From NCBI RefSeq assembly GCF_009936035.1, contig NZ_QWEO01000003.1:1-64000 (forward strand): 64,000 nucleotides of DNA. Direction: 5' to 3'. Made by a program: the position numbers and the translations under genes. Under the pieces are notes generated by a model. The model saw only the letters and a list, made by a program, of their open reading frames with translations. It was not told the origin of the DNA and ran no database searches. Below, one piece after another: positions 35,466 through 44,291 of the stretch; position 1 is the first letter of the stretch; each line of letters begins with the position of its first letter. This stretch comes from Neglectibacter sp. X58. GTDB taxonomy: Bacteria; Bacillota; Clostridia; Oscillospirales; Acutalibacteraceae.

Positions 35466-36092
35466 TCATTGCTCCCTAGAAATCGCAATCTTTTCAAGGA
35501 TTTCAAGCAGGTCAATACCAGTTAGTTCATGGATATACTGCCATGCACTATCCCCATAAAAATACTTTCCACCTATCCCTTGATACAATGTTTCAAGTGT
35601 TTCTTGAATCCTTATTGCTTGAGTACGTTGTGGATAGTAAAACATTACTCTCACTGGGGTATAACCCTTTTCTCGAATAACCTTCACCCGTGTATGTTCT
35701 TTTGTTATATGATCGCCATCTGTAGTTGCATCTCTCCATTTGATTTCGTGAGCAGCATTTCCAACTAAGCAATCAATTTCAAATGTTTTGGGGCGATTTC
35801 CTAATGTATTGGGTATTTTCACTTTTGCAGAATCAGGAAACTTATGCTTGATGCAGGTAATAGCCGCTTCTTCTAAAAATGCACCAGCGTATTTATATAA
35901 AAACCGCCCCTTGTTTTGATAAAGGTCAATTAAATGCCCCTCATCATTTGTAACACCAAGTACACGATATAAAAGATAATGAGAAGTGTCGTCATCTTCC
36001 ATTTCTTTTTCCCTTATATCAACTTGCTTTTTTAGTTCTGTAGCATACTTATCTGCAAGCCTTTTAATGGCCATAAAAACATCCTGATCCAT
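35466..36092 (-). CDS. ApaLI-like type II restriction endonuclease
   Basis: 208 residues. The diagnostic stretch is KTFEIDCLVGNAAHEIKWRD followed by ATTDGDHITKEHTRVKVI, then VRVMFYYPQRTQAIRIQETL. ExD...ExK (EID, EIKW) is the PD-(D/E)XK catalytic core. This is the ApaLI family; ApaLI cuts GTGCAC, so that is the first specificity to consider, not proven here. First gene of the D cargo operon. Full length, AT-rich relative to the backbone. Confidence 0.8.
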   Translation of the reverse strand: MDQDVFMAIKRLADKYATELKKQVDIREKEMEDDDTSHYLLYRVLGVTNDEGHLIDLYQNKGRFLYKYAGAFLEEAAITCIKHKFPDSAKVKIPNTLGNRPKTFEIDCLVGNAAHEIKWRDATTDGDHITKEHTRVKVIREKGYTPVRVMFYYPQRTQAIRIQETLETLYQGIGGKYFYGDSAWQYIHELTGIDLLEILEKIAISREQ

Positions 36093-36248
36093 ACAATTCC
36101 CCTATCCTGTCTATTAATGTTTATAGTATACCATACTTTCCAGGGCATATCAAGCTACAAAAGAAATAGCGATAGAGACTATATAGAGTAACTTGTGCTA
36201 AAACTTTTATAGAGGATGGTAGCAGACCTACCATTCTCTATAAAGAAA

Positions 36249-36539
36249 TCATTTCTCCGCCTGTATTCCTCGCGCCTTCGCCCAAGCGCTGGCCTTGCTA
36301 CGCCGTTCCTCGCTGTACGGAGCAGTTAGTCGGAAACTAAGCCGTCCCTTCTCAATCTCGAACGTCAGCCCTCCCTTCCCATCATCATCGGTCTGTCTGC
36401 ACAGATCGGGGTACTGCTGGGCGTATGTTCCCAGGCGCTTCTTCAAGTCCGTGTTATGGGTCTGTACCTCAATGATGCTGCTCTGCTCATCAAAAAAGAT
36501 ACCTGTTGTCTTTTGCCGCTTTGTAAGCCCTGTTCGCAT
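36249..36539 (-). CDS. Conserved protein of MobV mobilisable elements (copy in D)
   Basis: 96 residues, MRTGLTKRQKTTGIFFDEQS then THNTDLKKRLGTYAQQYPDL and LSFRLTAPYSEERRSKASAW. Homologous to 29664-29939. AGGAGG precedes the ATG. An inverted repeat (TGATGGG...CCCATCA, about 36602-36651) lies between it and the relaxase gene. Function unknown; it always sits directly after mobV here. Confidence 0.7.
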   Translation of the reverse strand: MRTGLTKRQKTTGIFFDEQSSIIEVQTHNTDLKKRLGTYAQQYPDLCRQTDDDGKGGLTFEIEKGRLSFRLTAPYSEERRSKASAWAKARGIQAEK

Positions 36540-36682
36540 AAAACCTCCTTATTTTTGAAATATTTCCTCGCTTCTTGAGTTGAAAAAGTAATGTGATTTT
36601 TTGATGGGAAGCGTTCCAACGAAGCTGTGTTCACTTGAAACGCTCCCATCAGTTTTTTCAAAATTTCCCGGCTCTTGACTGA

Positions 36683-37897
36683 TTACCGTTCTACGGCATT
36701 TTTCCGTTGCCGCTGCACCTTGGGCGACTCCACCTGTTCTGCTTGGAGAACCTTGGAGATGAACGACATCACCCGCTCTGGTGCTTTCTTGACGGCAACG
36801 AGGAAGTCGTTTACCTGCTCTTTCAATTCCTCATACCGCCGTTTCCATATCTGAGCATCCCGTCGGGCGGATTTCAGGTCGCGCTGCAAGTCTCTAATGG
36901 TGGTATCCGCAGCTACCCCCTTTTGGGCAAGCTGTTTCAAATCCTCTGCTTCCTGCTGGGAAAACTCCACCTTGCCCATCAGCGTCCTACGGCCCATATT
37001 GTCGATCTCTGCAAAGGTTGCTGCTGTTCCTTTTTGGACTTCGATTTTCTGCTCGACTTTCTGGAGAGCCTTCTCTTTTTTCTCAACCTGACGCTTCAAA
37101 ACTGCCAATCTTTCCTGCTCACGTTCCGTCTTAAACTGCGCCACAGTCAGATGTTCCTCGGAACTGCCACGCTCACCCCGCTTCACATCGGTATAGCCAG
37201 CGGCCCGCATAGCGTTGAAAAAATCATCCTGGAGAACGCTGTATGATTTTCGTAACACCGGCTTGCCGTTCTTTTGCAGGATAGGTTTTCCTTGATCGTC
37301 CATTGCCGGGAGGGACTTCCACTTTTTACTGCTGCTCACCTGAGTGATTGTCTCCTTAACTGTGCCGACCAGAGATTTGTCTTTACACCGCTTTGACCAC
37401 AGCACCTGTTTCTCCACCACAGGGATATAAACAACATGGAGGTGGTAGTGGTATACATCCCGTTCCAGTGCCTCCGACATGGCCCGGTTGCGCTCGTCGG
37501 CGTGCATGACTGCCGATAAGATAAACTGCTCCCCGCCCACAATTTCTATTGCACTTTTGTAGGCATCGGTGTAGAATTGTCTTGCAAAATCGTAGCCACC
37601 GTGGTTATCGAAATAAGCTGAGTTCACGTCGAAAATCAATTCACCATAGAGGCAAGCGTCATCTTTCAGTCCCCTGGTGGAGATCACCTTCTCAGCCTTC
37701 ATCTGAGCAAACATTTCCGCATAGCTACCAGTTGGCCTCTTAAAATGAATGTTCAAAGCGGTTCGCTCCGGCACAATATCTGGATTGATATAGGACTCCT
37801 TTTCCCTCTCGTTGTGTCGCTGCGTATTGCTGATTTGTGTTCTTGTCAGATTTGCGTTTCTGACACTGGTACGGTCAATCCCGTCGTTTCTTGCCAT
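36683..37897 (-). CDS. mobV: MobV/Pre-type relaxase
   Basis: 404 residues. It nicks one strand at oriT and pilots DNA to the recipient, using the conjugation machinery of a helper element. Visible motifs: N-terminal RTSVRNANLTRTQISNTQRH, the central AERTALNIHFKRP, and the metal-binding motif VMHADERNRAMSEALERD then VYHYHLHVVYIPV with the HxH pair. The C-terminal half is coiled coil (KRQVEKKEKALQKVEQKIEV). An oriT-like site lies just upstream at 37950-38011. Complete, unlike the remnant in element C. Confidence 0.88.
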   Translation of the reverse strand: MARNDGIDRTSVRNANLTRTQISNTQRHNEREKESYINPDIVPERTALNIHFKRPTGSYAEMFAQMKAEKVISTRGLKDDACLYGELIFDVNSAYFDNHGGYDFARQFYTDAYKSAIEIVGGEQFILSAVMHADERNRAMSEALERDVYHYHLHVVYIPVVEKQVLWSKRCKDKSLVGTVKETITQVSSSKKWKSLPAMDDQGKPILQKNGKPVLRKSYSVLQDDFFNAMRAAGYTDVKRGERGSSEEHLTVAQFKTEREQERLAVLKRQVEKKEKALQKVEQKIEVQKGTAATFAEIDNMGRRTLMGKVEFSQQEAEDLKQLAQKGVAADTTIRDLQRDLKSARRDAQIWKRRYEELKEQVNDFLVAVKKAPERVMSFISKVLQAEQVESPKVQRQRKNAVER

Positions 37898-37949
37898 TGT
37901 ACTCCTTTCCAGAATTTGCGGATTTGGTACCCTTCGGGGGACGGGGAGG

Positions 37950-38011
37950 CACTTCTGCGGAAGTGTAATAACCCACTATGACACTTTCATCCCTGCGGGC
38001 TGCAAAGTGTC
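37950..38011 (-). other. Candidate oriT of element D
   Basis: A small hairpin CACTT-CTGCGG-AAGTG (37950-37965) is followed by TAATAACCCACTATG and a second pair GACACTTT/AAAGTGTC (37980-37987, 38004-38011). On the minus strand ATAGTGGGTTATTACACTT resembles the MobV nick region ATAGTGTGTTATACTTTA. It lies 50 bases before the relaxase start, where MobV origins normally are. Confidence 0.65.
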
Positions 38012-38121
38012 GTGGGCTCTCCGAGGGGGTATGGGGGCTTTGCCCCCGGCAACTGCGGTTGCCTCCCCCAGCAGGGCCGCCCTTTGAAAAGGGCACCCTG
38101 CACCCCGCCTAAACTTTGCCC

Positions 38122-38242
38122 GTGACGGTCGTGACGATGGTGACGATACTTTCGATACCAGCCCCACTGTCTAAACTATCGTCACAACCGTCACAATCGT
38201 CACGCCGCTCCAACGTGAGTGCCATTTTGTCGCCCACGTTGG
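38122..38242. other. Iteron array, candidate replication origin of element D
   Basis: Three head-to-tail 9-mers GTGACGNNN (38122-38148) face three inverted copies NNNCGTCAC (38177-38203) across a 28-base spacer. A further palindrome CCAACGTG/CACGTTGG lies at 38210-38242. The array stands immediately after repA and before oriT. Iterons beside a RepA-type helicase are the usual form of an oriV. Confidence 0.65.
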
Positions 38243-38266
38243 AGCCTGCAAAAACCACCGACTAAC

Positions 38267-39424
38267 TTACTGTCCTGCTTTTTCAACAAGCATCAGTTGA
38301 ATGAATCGTCCGTCATGGTTACGACTACTCTCATATTTGATGCTGTTCTCATTAAGTAGCCTTCCAGCGTTTACATTCAGCCGCATGGTAAGCTTGTTAG
38401 GCTTTATATCCACTCCCAGCGCGGTCACCAATTCAGTCGCGGTGCCGCTCCATGACTTATCTCTCACCACCAATGCTTCCACCGCTTCAAGCACCGGATC
38501 GGGCGGCTCTATCCACTGTTCCGCCTCCATCCGCTCAAGCGTCCAGGTTAGCCGCTCCCTATCCTTGGTGAGATAGAACCGTTGGTCTTGCTGATCGCGT
38601 CCCACCACATCCAGGGTAGCAGTGCCAGCCGTCCGTTTTTCCTTCTGAAGAAGAAAGGCCCCGTCCGCTGCCCCCGACAGGCCGTTGGTGCCGGAGATCA
38701 TATCAAACTTATCATCGGCCTGCTGTTTCCGGGTATGATGTACCAGCAGGAGGCAGACACCGCAATCGTCAGCGAGGCGTTTCAGCTTTCCCACTACCTC
38801 ATAGTCGTTGGCATAGCTGTACTTATCCCCGCCAGCCTCTCGGATTTTCTGAAGGGTATCAATGATAATCAGCTTGGTATCAGGGTGTTCCTGCACGAAT
38901 CGCTTTAGCTGCTCTTCAAGCCCGATGCCGACCTGCTTGGCATGAATCGCAAAGAGAAGGTCATTGGCGCCCTCCGTGCCGAACATCCGGTAAAGGCGTT
39001 CCTGCAAGCGGCGGTGATCGTCCTCCAGAGCCAGATAGAGGACAGTTCCCTTGTGAGCAGGATAGTCCCATAGAGGGAGGCCAGTGCTGACGTGGTAGGC
39101 AAGCTGAGCCATCAGGAAGGATTTGCCCACTTTGGGCGCACCTGCAAAGAGGTAGGTCCCAGGGTAGAGCAGACCGTCAATGACGGGCGATCTGCTCTGG
39201 TAGACATTCTGGTAAAGCTCATTCATGGAAACGGTAGGGAGATAGGCAGGGTCGCTCATACGCTGCATTTGCCGCAACATTTCTCGGTAATTTTTCTCAG
39301 GGGGATTGTTTTCAGCCCCTTCCTCTGGTATACTTGCGATAGGTGTTTGAGAACTGGGCTGTTCCCCGTCTGCGCCAACAGACGGAAGCGGAACAGTCCT
39401 TTTCGTCTCTTTGGAATCCATCAA
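38267..39424 (-). CDS. RepA-like hexameric helicase/AAA ATPase
   Basis: 385 residues. A RecA-fold ATPase similar to RSF1010 RepA: Walker A in FAGAPKVGKSFLMAQLAY, LYLALEDDHRRLQERL, Walker B LIIIDTLQKI, and LLLVHHTRKQ. The first 60 residues are a low-complexity linker (PLPSVGADGEQPSSQ). It probably unwinds the iteron region just downstream and lets the excised element replicate. It lies between mobC and mobV in one operon. Confidence 0.82.
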   Translation of the reverse strand: MMDSKETKRTVPLPSVGADGEQPSSQTPIASIPEEGAENNPPEKNYREMLRQMQRMSDPAYLPTVSMNELYQNVYQSRSPVIDGLLYPGTYLFAGAPKVGKSFLMAQLAYHVSTGLPLWDYPAHKGTVLYLALEDDHRRLQERLYRMFGTEGANDLLFAIHAKQVGIGLEEQLKRFVQEHPDTKLIIIDTLQKIREAGGDKYSYANDYEVVGKLKRLADDCGVCLLLVHHTRKQQADDKFDMISGTNGLSGAADGAFLLQKEKRTAGTATLDVVGRDQQDQRFYLTKDRERLTWTLERMEAEQWIEPPDPVLEAVEALVVRDKSWSGTATELVTALGVDIKPNKLTMRLNVNAGRLLNENSIKYESSRNHDGRFIQLMLVEKAGQ

Positions 39425-39428
39425 TCTA

Positions 39429-39749
39429 TCAAACCTCCTTCATGCCGTTCATGATGGCAGCGATCATCCGAATGGTGTCCAGCAGTTCGCCGTCCACGCC
39501 AGCCCCGTCCCCAATTCGCCGCAGTTCTCCCAGGACGGCGGCAAGCTGGTCACGCAGGGCCTTGTAAACCCTGGGATTGCCCTGCACCACAATGTCCTGG
39601 TTCAGTAGCCGCCGGGTGATGTACTCCTGCTTGGTTAGCCCGGACAAGCGGACGGCAATCTCAAGCTGTTCGTCCTCCTCCGGCGACACCCGGAATGCCA
39701 CGGTCTTGTTTCTCCAGCGGTTGTGATTGTCCAAATTCTTAGCCGACAT
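39429..39749 (-). CDS. mobC: MobC-like relaxosome accessory protein
   Basis: 106 residues. A ribbon-helix-helix N-terminus (KTVAFRVSPEEDEQLEIAVR, LSGLTKQEYITRRLLNQD) is followed by a helical MobC region (LRDQLAAVLGELRRIGDG). Such proteins bind oriT and help the relaxase melt the nick site. It starts within the stop of the integrase remnant and precedes repA and mobV. Confidence 0.78.
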   Translation of the reverse strand: MSAKNLDNHNRWRNKTVAFRVSPEEDEQLEIAVRLSGLTKQEYITRRLLNQDIVVQGNPRVYKALRDQLAAVLGELRRIGDGAGVDGELLDTIRMIAAIMNGMKEV

Positions 39750-39895
39750 TATGCTCCCGTCCTTTCAAAGTCCAGCTTGTCCGCCATCTCCGTCTGCTTC
39801 GACGGAAACAGGTGGGCGTAGCGGTAAGTGATTTCGATACTCTCATGGCCTACCCGGTCGGCAATCGCCACAGCGGAGAAGCCCATGCTTGAAAT
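39749..39895 (-). pseudogene. Tyrosine integrase, last 45 codons (element D)
   Basis: The reading GFSAVAIADRVGHESIEITY then RYAHLFPSKQTEMADKLDFE is the C-terminus of a tyrosine integrase including the nucleophile region (TYRYAHLFP). The rest was removed by a deletion ending near 39897, which also took the first part of the divergent XRE regulator. Element D therefore has no integrase of its own. Confidence 0.78.
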
Positions 39896-39899
39896 GTTC

Positions 39900-40061
39900 T
39901 CCAGGTGGGCCAATGAAGCCAAGAAGCTGGAAGCTGGGGAAATCACCAGGGAGGAGTACGACCATTGGCGTTACACATATCCCGCAGTTGAGGCCCAGCG
40001 CACAAGGGATGAGCTTGACGCACTCCGGGCAAAGCGCAAGGCGGCGGAGACAGAGGAATAG
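39900..40061 (+). pseudogene. XRE regulator, C-terminal fragment (element D)
   Basis: AKKLEAGEITREEYDHWRYT then EAQRTRDELDALRAKRKAAE. It matches the end of the element B regulator (LSSEEISREDYNNWRYHYPK). The helix-turn-helix is gone. The junction with the integrase tail shows that the int/regulator control region was deleted. Confidence 0.7.
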
Positions 40062-40068
40062 ACAGCAA

Positions 40069-40104
40069 AAAGCCCTTACCGACGTTGCCATCGGTAAGGG
40101 CTTT
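40069..40104 (+). terminator. Terminator at the right end of element D
   Basis: AAAGCCCTTACCGA and TCGGTAAGGGCTTT pair perfectly, followed by CTAATATGGATT, as in element B. Confidence 0.82.
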
Positions 40105-40195
40105 CTAATATGGATTTTGTCACCCACAAGCCGCAAAGGAACACTTTTCACCTGCAATCCACCGGGGATACAGAATGATACGGCCTATGGGGAGC

Positions 40196-40215
40196 GTTAT
40201 CAAATCGTTATCAAA
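40196..40215. promoter_or_regulatory. Right-end arm repeats of element D
   Basis: Two GTTATCAAA-type repeats in 20 bases, 60 bases before the attachment core, as at 24771 in element B. Confidence 0.65.
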
Positions 40216-40272
40216 AGAGGAGCGCAAAACCGTCTATTCGTTGTGCCGCAACGGGTTCAGGACTTCAAAAAC

Positions 40273-41805
40273 TCATTCCCACTCAATCGTAGCAGGCGGC
40301 TTGCTTGTCACGTCATACACCACCCGGTTGACGCCCTCTACCTCATTGATAATCCGGTTGGACACCTTTCCCAGCAGCTCATAAGGAAGGTGCGCCCAGT
40401 CGGCAGTCATGAAATCCGTGGTGGTGACAGCCCGCAGGGCCACAGTCACCCCGTAAGTACGGCCATCACCCATAACGCCTACGCTTCGGTTAGCGGTGAG
40501 CACCGCAAAATACTGGTTGATGTCCCGCTCCAAGCCGAAATTCGTCACTTCCTCCCGGAAGATGGCATCCGCGTCCTGCAAGAGCGCCACTTTTTCCTGG
40601 GTGATTTCCCCCATAATGCGCACAGCCAGCCCCGGCCCGGGGAAAGGCTGCCGCCATACCAGTGCCTCCGGGATGCCCAGCTCTATCCCCACCCGGCGCA
40701 CTTCATCCTTAAAGAGATCCCGCAGCGGCTCCACCAATCCTTCAAACTCCATGTCCTCTGGCAGGCCGCCCACATTGTGGTGGCTTTTGATAACCGCCGC
40801 TTCCCCGGTGCCGCTCTCCACCACGTCGGGGTAGATAGTGCCCTGGCAGAGGAAGTCCATTTTGCCCAGCTTCCGGGATTCTTCCTCAAACACCCGGATA
40901 AATTCCTCCCCAATAATCTTCCGCTTTTTCTCCGGATCGCTGACGCCCTGCAGCTTCTGGAGGAACCGCTCCCCGGCGTTGACGCGGATAATGTTCATGT
41001 CAAATTCCTTTTGGAAAACCTTCTCTACCAGGTCGCCCTCACCCTTGCGCAGCAGGCCATGATCCACGAAAATGCAGGTGAGGTTTTTCCCGATAGCCTT
41101 GTGTACCAGCATAGCCGCCACAGAAGAGTCCACGCCGCCGGAAAGGCCGCACAGCACCTTCTTGTCCCCAATCTGCTTTTTCAGGGCTTCCACTGTTTCT
41201 TGGGCAAAGGAGGCCATTTCCCAGTCTCCCTTGCAGCCGCAAATGGAATACAGGAAGTTTTCAAAAATTTTATTGCCAAACTGGGTGTGCTCCACCTCCG
41301 GGTGGAACTGCACCGCAAACAGCTTCTCCCCCAGGCTTTCCATGGCCGCAGCAGGACAGTGGGCACTGTGAGCCGAAGAGGCAAACCCAGCCGGAACCTC
41401 TGCGATATAGTCATTGTGGCTCATCCAGCACACGCTCTCCGGCACCCCTGCAAAGAGGGGGGATTCAGGGGCAAAGGAGGTCTGGGTTTTGCCGAACTCA
41501 TGCACCCCGCTTGCTTCCACCTTGCCGCCCAGCACCTGGGCCATCACCTGGGCACCATAGCAGATGCCCAGCACCGGCACCCCCAGTTTAAACACTTCCG
41601 GGCTGCACAGGGGCGCACCCTCAGCATACACGCTGTTGGGGCCTCCGGTAAACAGAATGCCTTTATAACCCCGCAGCTCCTCCGGGTCTGTCTTATAGGA
41701 ACGTATCTCGCAATACACCCGCAGATCCCGCACCCGCCGGGCGATAAGCTGGGCATACTGCCCGCCAAAATCCAGCACCACTACCTTCTCATGCGCCTTG
41801 CTCAT
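40273..41805 (-). CDS. guaA: GMP synthase (glutamine-hydrolysing)
   Basis: 510 residues. It converts XMP to GMP using ATP and ammonia from glutamine. N-terminal class I amidotransferase with Cys in [13 protein letters not shown] and His/Glu in [12 protein letters not shown] pyrophosphatase P-loop [13 protein letters not shown] at about 225; C-terminal dimerisation domain ending [11 protein letters not shown]. The ATG at 41805 ([16 protein letters not shown]) is chosen over longer readings because it fits the family length and has AAGGATG upstream. It is the anchor gene of the integration array. Confidence 0.96.
   Translation of the reverse strand: MSKAHEKVVVLDFGGQYAQLIARRVRDLRVYCEIRSYKTDPEELRGYKGILFTGGPNSVYAEGAPLCSPEVFKLGVPVLGICYGAQVMAQVLGGKVEASGVHEFGKTQTSFAPESPLFAGVPESVCWMSHNDYIAEVPAGFASSAHSAHCPAAAMESLGEKLFAVQFHPEVEHTQFGNKIFENFLYSICGCKGDWEMASFAQETVEALKKQIGDKKVLCGLSGGVDSSVAAMLVHKAIGKNLTCIFVDHGLLRKGEGDLVEKVFQKEFDMNIIRVNAGERFLQKLQGVSDPEKKRKIIGEEFIRVFEEESRKLGKMDFLCQGTIYPDVVESGTGEAAVIKSHHNVGGLPEDMEFEGLVEPLRDLFKDEVRRVGIELGIPEALVWRQPFPGPGLAVRIMGEITQEKVALLQDADAIFREEVTNFGLERDINQYFAVLTANRSVGVMGDGRTYGVTVALRAVTTTDFMTADWAHLPYELLGKVSNRIINEVEGVNRVVYDVTSKPPATIEWE
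40275..40284. repeat. Attachment core att4 in the guaA 3' end, ATTCCCACTC
   Basis: The complement covers the first base of the stop codon and the last codons of guaA (GAG TGG GAA TGA). Integration here restores the end of guaA, which explains why the gene is intact. Copies at 32859 and 24850 are identical. Confidence 0.78.
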
Positions 41806-41921
41806 GCTTTTCCCATCCTTCCTTTTTGGCAGGACTCTGTCCTGCATCCTGCTTAGAGAAACTTTTTTGAGGAAAGAAACGTTGCCTTCGGCAAGTTTCC
41901 CTAAGAACCCTTCAAAAACCT

Positions 41922-42440
41922 TCACTTTTTCCTGCCCACAATCCAGACCAGAACCGCCTGCGCCGCCAGCGCCAAGGTAATCAGCCCGCCTACAGCCGAA
42001 AAATACTCTGTGCCAAACATCAGCAGCGGCAGCAGGGAAAGGGCCGCTGACCCCATGGAAAGGGCGGCAATGCTCCATCTCCCCTTGCCTTTAAACCAGT
42101 ACACGCAGGAAACCGCCAGCAATAAAACCGTTGCCCATGCCGTGATGAGCGGCCCGAAATTCGCATAGCCAATGGGGCCGGGGGCAAAGTAGGAATACGT
42201 GCTCCGTTCCATTTCCACCGCCCCATTCTGGAGGTTGCCGAACCACAGCACTACCCCGCAGGGCAGCAGTTCCAAAACCAGAGCCAGCAGGGGAAAAAGC
42301 ACCATAACGGCCCGCTTTTTCCTGTTTTTCATTTCTCTCTTCTGTCCCGCCGGCCTATTAGAGTATGCCTGCTGACCCCGCGCCATGCCCCTCATCCGGG
42401 CGGGGCTTGTGCCAACTGTGTTTTCGTATGGCTTTTTCAT
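41922..42440 (-). CDS. Small four-helix membrane protein
   Basis: 172 residues. A basic, arginine-rich N-terminus of about 45 residues is followed by four membrane helices ([72 protein letters not shown]). No family recognised. GGAAAAGG precedes the start. It sits between glmS and guaA; the 116 bases to guaA contain short hairpins. Confidence 0.6.
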   Translation of the reverse strand: MKKPYENTVGTSPARMRGMARGQQAYSNRPAGQKREMKNRKKRAVMVLFPLLALVLELLPCGVVLWFGNLQNGAVEMERSTYSYFAPGPIGYANFGPLITAWATVLLLAVSCVYWFKGKGRWSIAALSMGSAALSLLPLLMFGTEYFSAVGGLITLALAAQAVLVWIVGRKK

Positions 42441-42461
42441 AGCCTTTTCCTTCCCGCGCCG

Positions 42462-44291
42462 CTATTCCACCGTCACTGACTTCGCCAGATTCCGGGGCTT
42501 GTCGATATCGCAGCCCTTCATGGAAGCCACATAATAGGCGAAAAGCTGCAGGGGGATGATGGACAGGGAGGGCAGCATGAAGTCCGTAATCTTCGGGATG
42601 CAGAACTGGTAGTCCGTCTGCTGGGAAAGGCTTTCCTCCTTGTCCCTGGTGGTAATGCCCAGCACCACCGCGCCTCTGGCCTTCACCTCCCGGACATTGG
42701 ACATCATCTTGTCAAACAGCCTGCCGTAGGTGCAGATGGCAATCACCAGCGTGCCGTCCTCCAGCAGGGAAATGGGGCCGTGCTTCAGCTCTCCCCCTGT
42801 GTAGGCTTCCGAGTGGATATAGGAAATTTCCTTTAATTTCAGGGACGCTTCCAGGGAAGCGGCATAATCCACGTTGCGCCCGATAAAGTACATATCCCGG
42901 GCGTTAAAATATTTGGAGGCAAAATACTGGATGGTCTTTTTATCGGCAAGGCAGGCCGCCGCCAAGTCCGGCAGGCGCTGCAAGTCCTCCAGGTAGGCCT
43001 CCATCTCCGCTTGGGGGGTATGACCCAGTTCCTGGGCCATATACAGCACGATAAGGTAAATCACCGCAAGCTGGGTGCTGTAAGCCTTGGTGGAGGCCAC
43101 AGCGATTTCCGGCCCGGCCCAGGTGTACAGCACGTCATCTGATTCATTGGCGATGGTGCTGCCCACCACGTTCACAATGGAAAGCACCCTGGCCCCCCGC
43201 TTCTTCGCTTCCCGCAAAGCGGCAAGGGTGTCCGCCGTCTCCCCGGACTGGCTGATGATAATCACCAGCGTATTCTCGTCCAAAATGGGGTCGCGGTAGC
43301 GGAACTCAGAAGCCACATCCACCTCCATGGGCACCTTCAAAAGCTTCTCAAAGGCATACTTTGCCACCACGCCCACATGGTAGGAGGTGCCGCAGGCCAC
43401 GATAAACACCTTGTTTATCTTTTCGATCTGCCCCCTTGTCAGCCTCATGTCGTCCAGCACAATTTTCCCTTCCCGTATCCGAGGGGAGATGGTTTTGCGC
43501 AAGGCCTCTGGCTGCTCGCAGATCTCTTTCATCATAAAGTGCTCATAGCCGCCCTTTTCAGCGGCAGCCACGTCCCACTGCACCCTTTCTACAGGCTTCT
43601 CCACAAGCTCCATGTCCGAGTTGAAAAACTGCACCCCGTCCTTTTCCAGCACTGCGATTTCCCTGTCGTACAGGCGGCAGATGTCCCTGGTTTTGGACAG
43701 GATGGCGGGGATATCGGAAGCGATGAAGTTTTCCCCCTGGCCCAGGCCCACGATCAGGGGGCTGTCCTTGCGCACAGCGAACACCTTTTCCGGGCAGTCG
43801 GCGCAGATGATGCCCAGAGCATAGCTGCCCTCCACCCGGGCTGTCACCCGGCTGATAGCCTCCAGCACATCTCCCCTGTAGTAATATTCCAGAAGCTGGG
43901 CCACCACCTCTGTATCTGTGTCGGAGACAAATTCAATGCCCCGGCGCAGCAGATGGTTTTTCAGTTCCAGGTAATTTTCGATGATGCCGTTGTGCACCAC
44001 AGCGAACTTTCCCCCATCACTTACCTGGGGATGGGAATTCACATCTGAAGGGGCGCCATGGGTGGCCCACCTTGTGTGCCCAATGCCTACCACGCCGGGA
44101 AGCTTTTCCCCGCCCTGGAGTATGCCGTCCAGCACGCTGAGCCTGCCCTTGGATTTCACGACGTGAAGCCCTGTGCCGTTATACACAGCCACCCCGGCTG
44201 AGTCATACCCCCGGTATTCCAGCTTTTGCAGGCCGCTGAGCAAAAAAGGCGCCGCCTGTTCCCCTCCGATATAGCCCACTATGCCGCACAT
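42462..44291 (-). CDS. glmS: Glutamine-fructose-6-phosphate aminotransferase
   Basis: 609 residues. It makes glucosamine-6-phosphate for peptidoglycan. The mature N-terminal cysteine follows the start (MCGIVGYIGG), chosen at 44291 with GGAG ten bases upstream. Class II amidotransferase motifs: YRGYDSAGVAVY, GHTRWATHGAPSDVNSHP, HNGIIENY. Two SIS domains bind fructose-6-phosphate (SQSGETADTLAAL, GRNVDYAASLEASLKLKE), with C-terminal DKPRNLAKSVTVE. No glmS ribozyme is seen upstream, only two GC-rich hairpins. Confidence 0.96.
   Translation of the reverse strand: MCGIVGYIGGEQAAPFLLSGLQKLEYRGYDSAGVAVYNGTGLHVVKSKGRLSVLDGILQGGEKLPGVVGIGHTRWATHGAPSDVNSHPQVSDGGKFAVVHNGIIENYLELKNHLLRRGIEFVSDTDTEVVAQLLEYYYRGDVLEAISRVTARVEGSYALGIICADCPEKVFAVRKDSPLIVGLGQGENFIASDIPAILSKTRDICRLYDREIAVLEKDGVQFFNSDMELVEKPVERVQWDVAAAEKGGYEHFMMKEICEQPEALRKTISPRIREGKIVLDDMRLTRGQIEKINKVFIVACGTSYHVGVVAKYAFEKLLKVPMEVDVASEFRYRDPILDENTLVIIISQSGETADTLAALREAKKRGARVLSIVNVVGSTIANESDDVLYTWAGPEIAVASTKAYSTQLAVIYLIVLYMAQELGHTPQAEMEAYLEDLQRLPDLAAACLADKKTIQYFASKYFNARDMYFIGRNVDYAASLEASLKLKEISYIHSEAYTGGELKHGPISLLEDGTLVIAICTYGRLFDKMMSNVREVKARGAVVLGITTRDKEESLSQQTDYQFCIPKITDFMLPSLSIIPLQLFAYYVASMKGCDIDKPRNLAKSVTVE

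Noticed and set aside
38122-38203. CRISPR array
   Set aside because: The repeats are nine bases, contiguous and inverted about a centre, without spacers. They fit iterons.
39889-41856. Long plus-strand open frame of about 655 codons
   Set aside because: It lies antisense to guaA, whose frame has every family motif; the plus frame is low-complexity His/Pro/Gln translation with no family.
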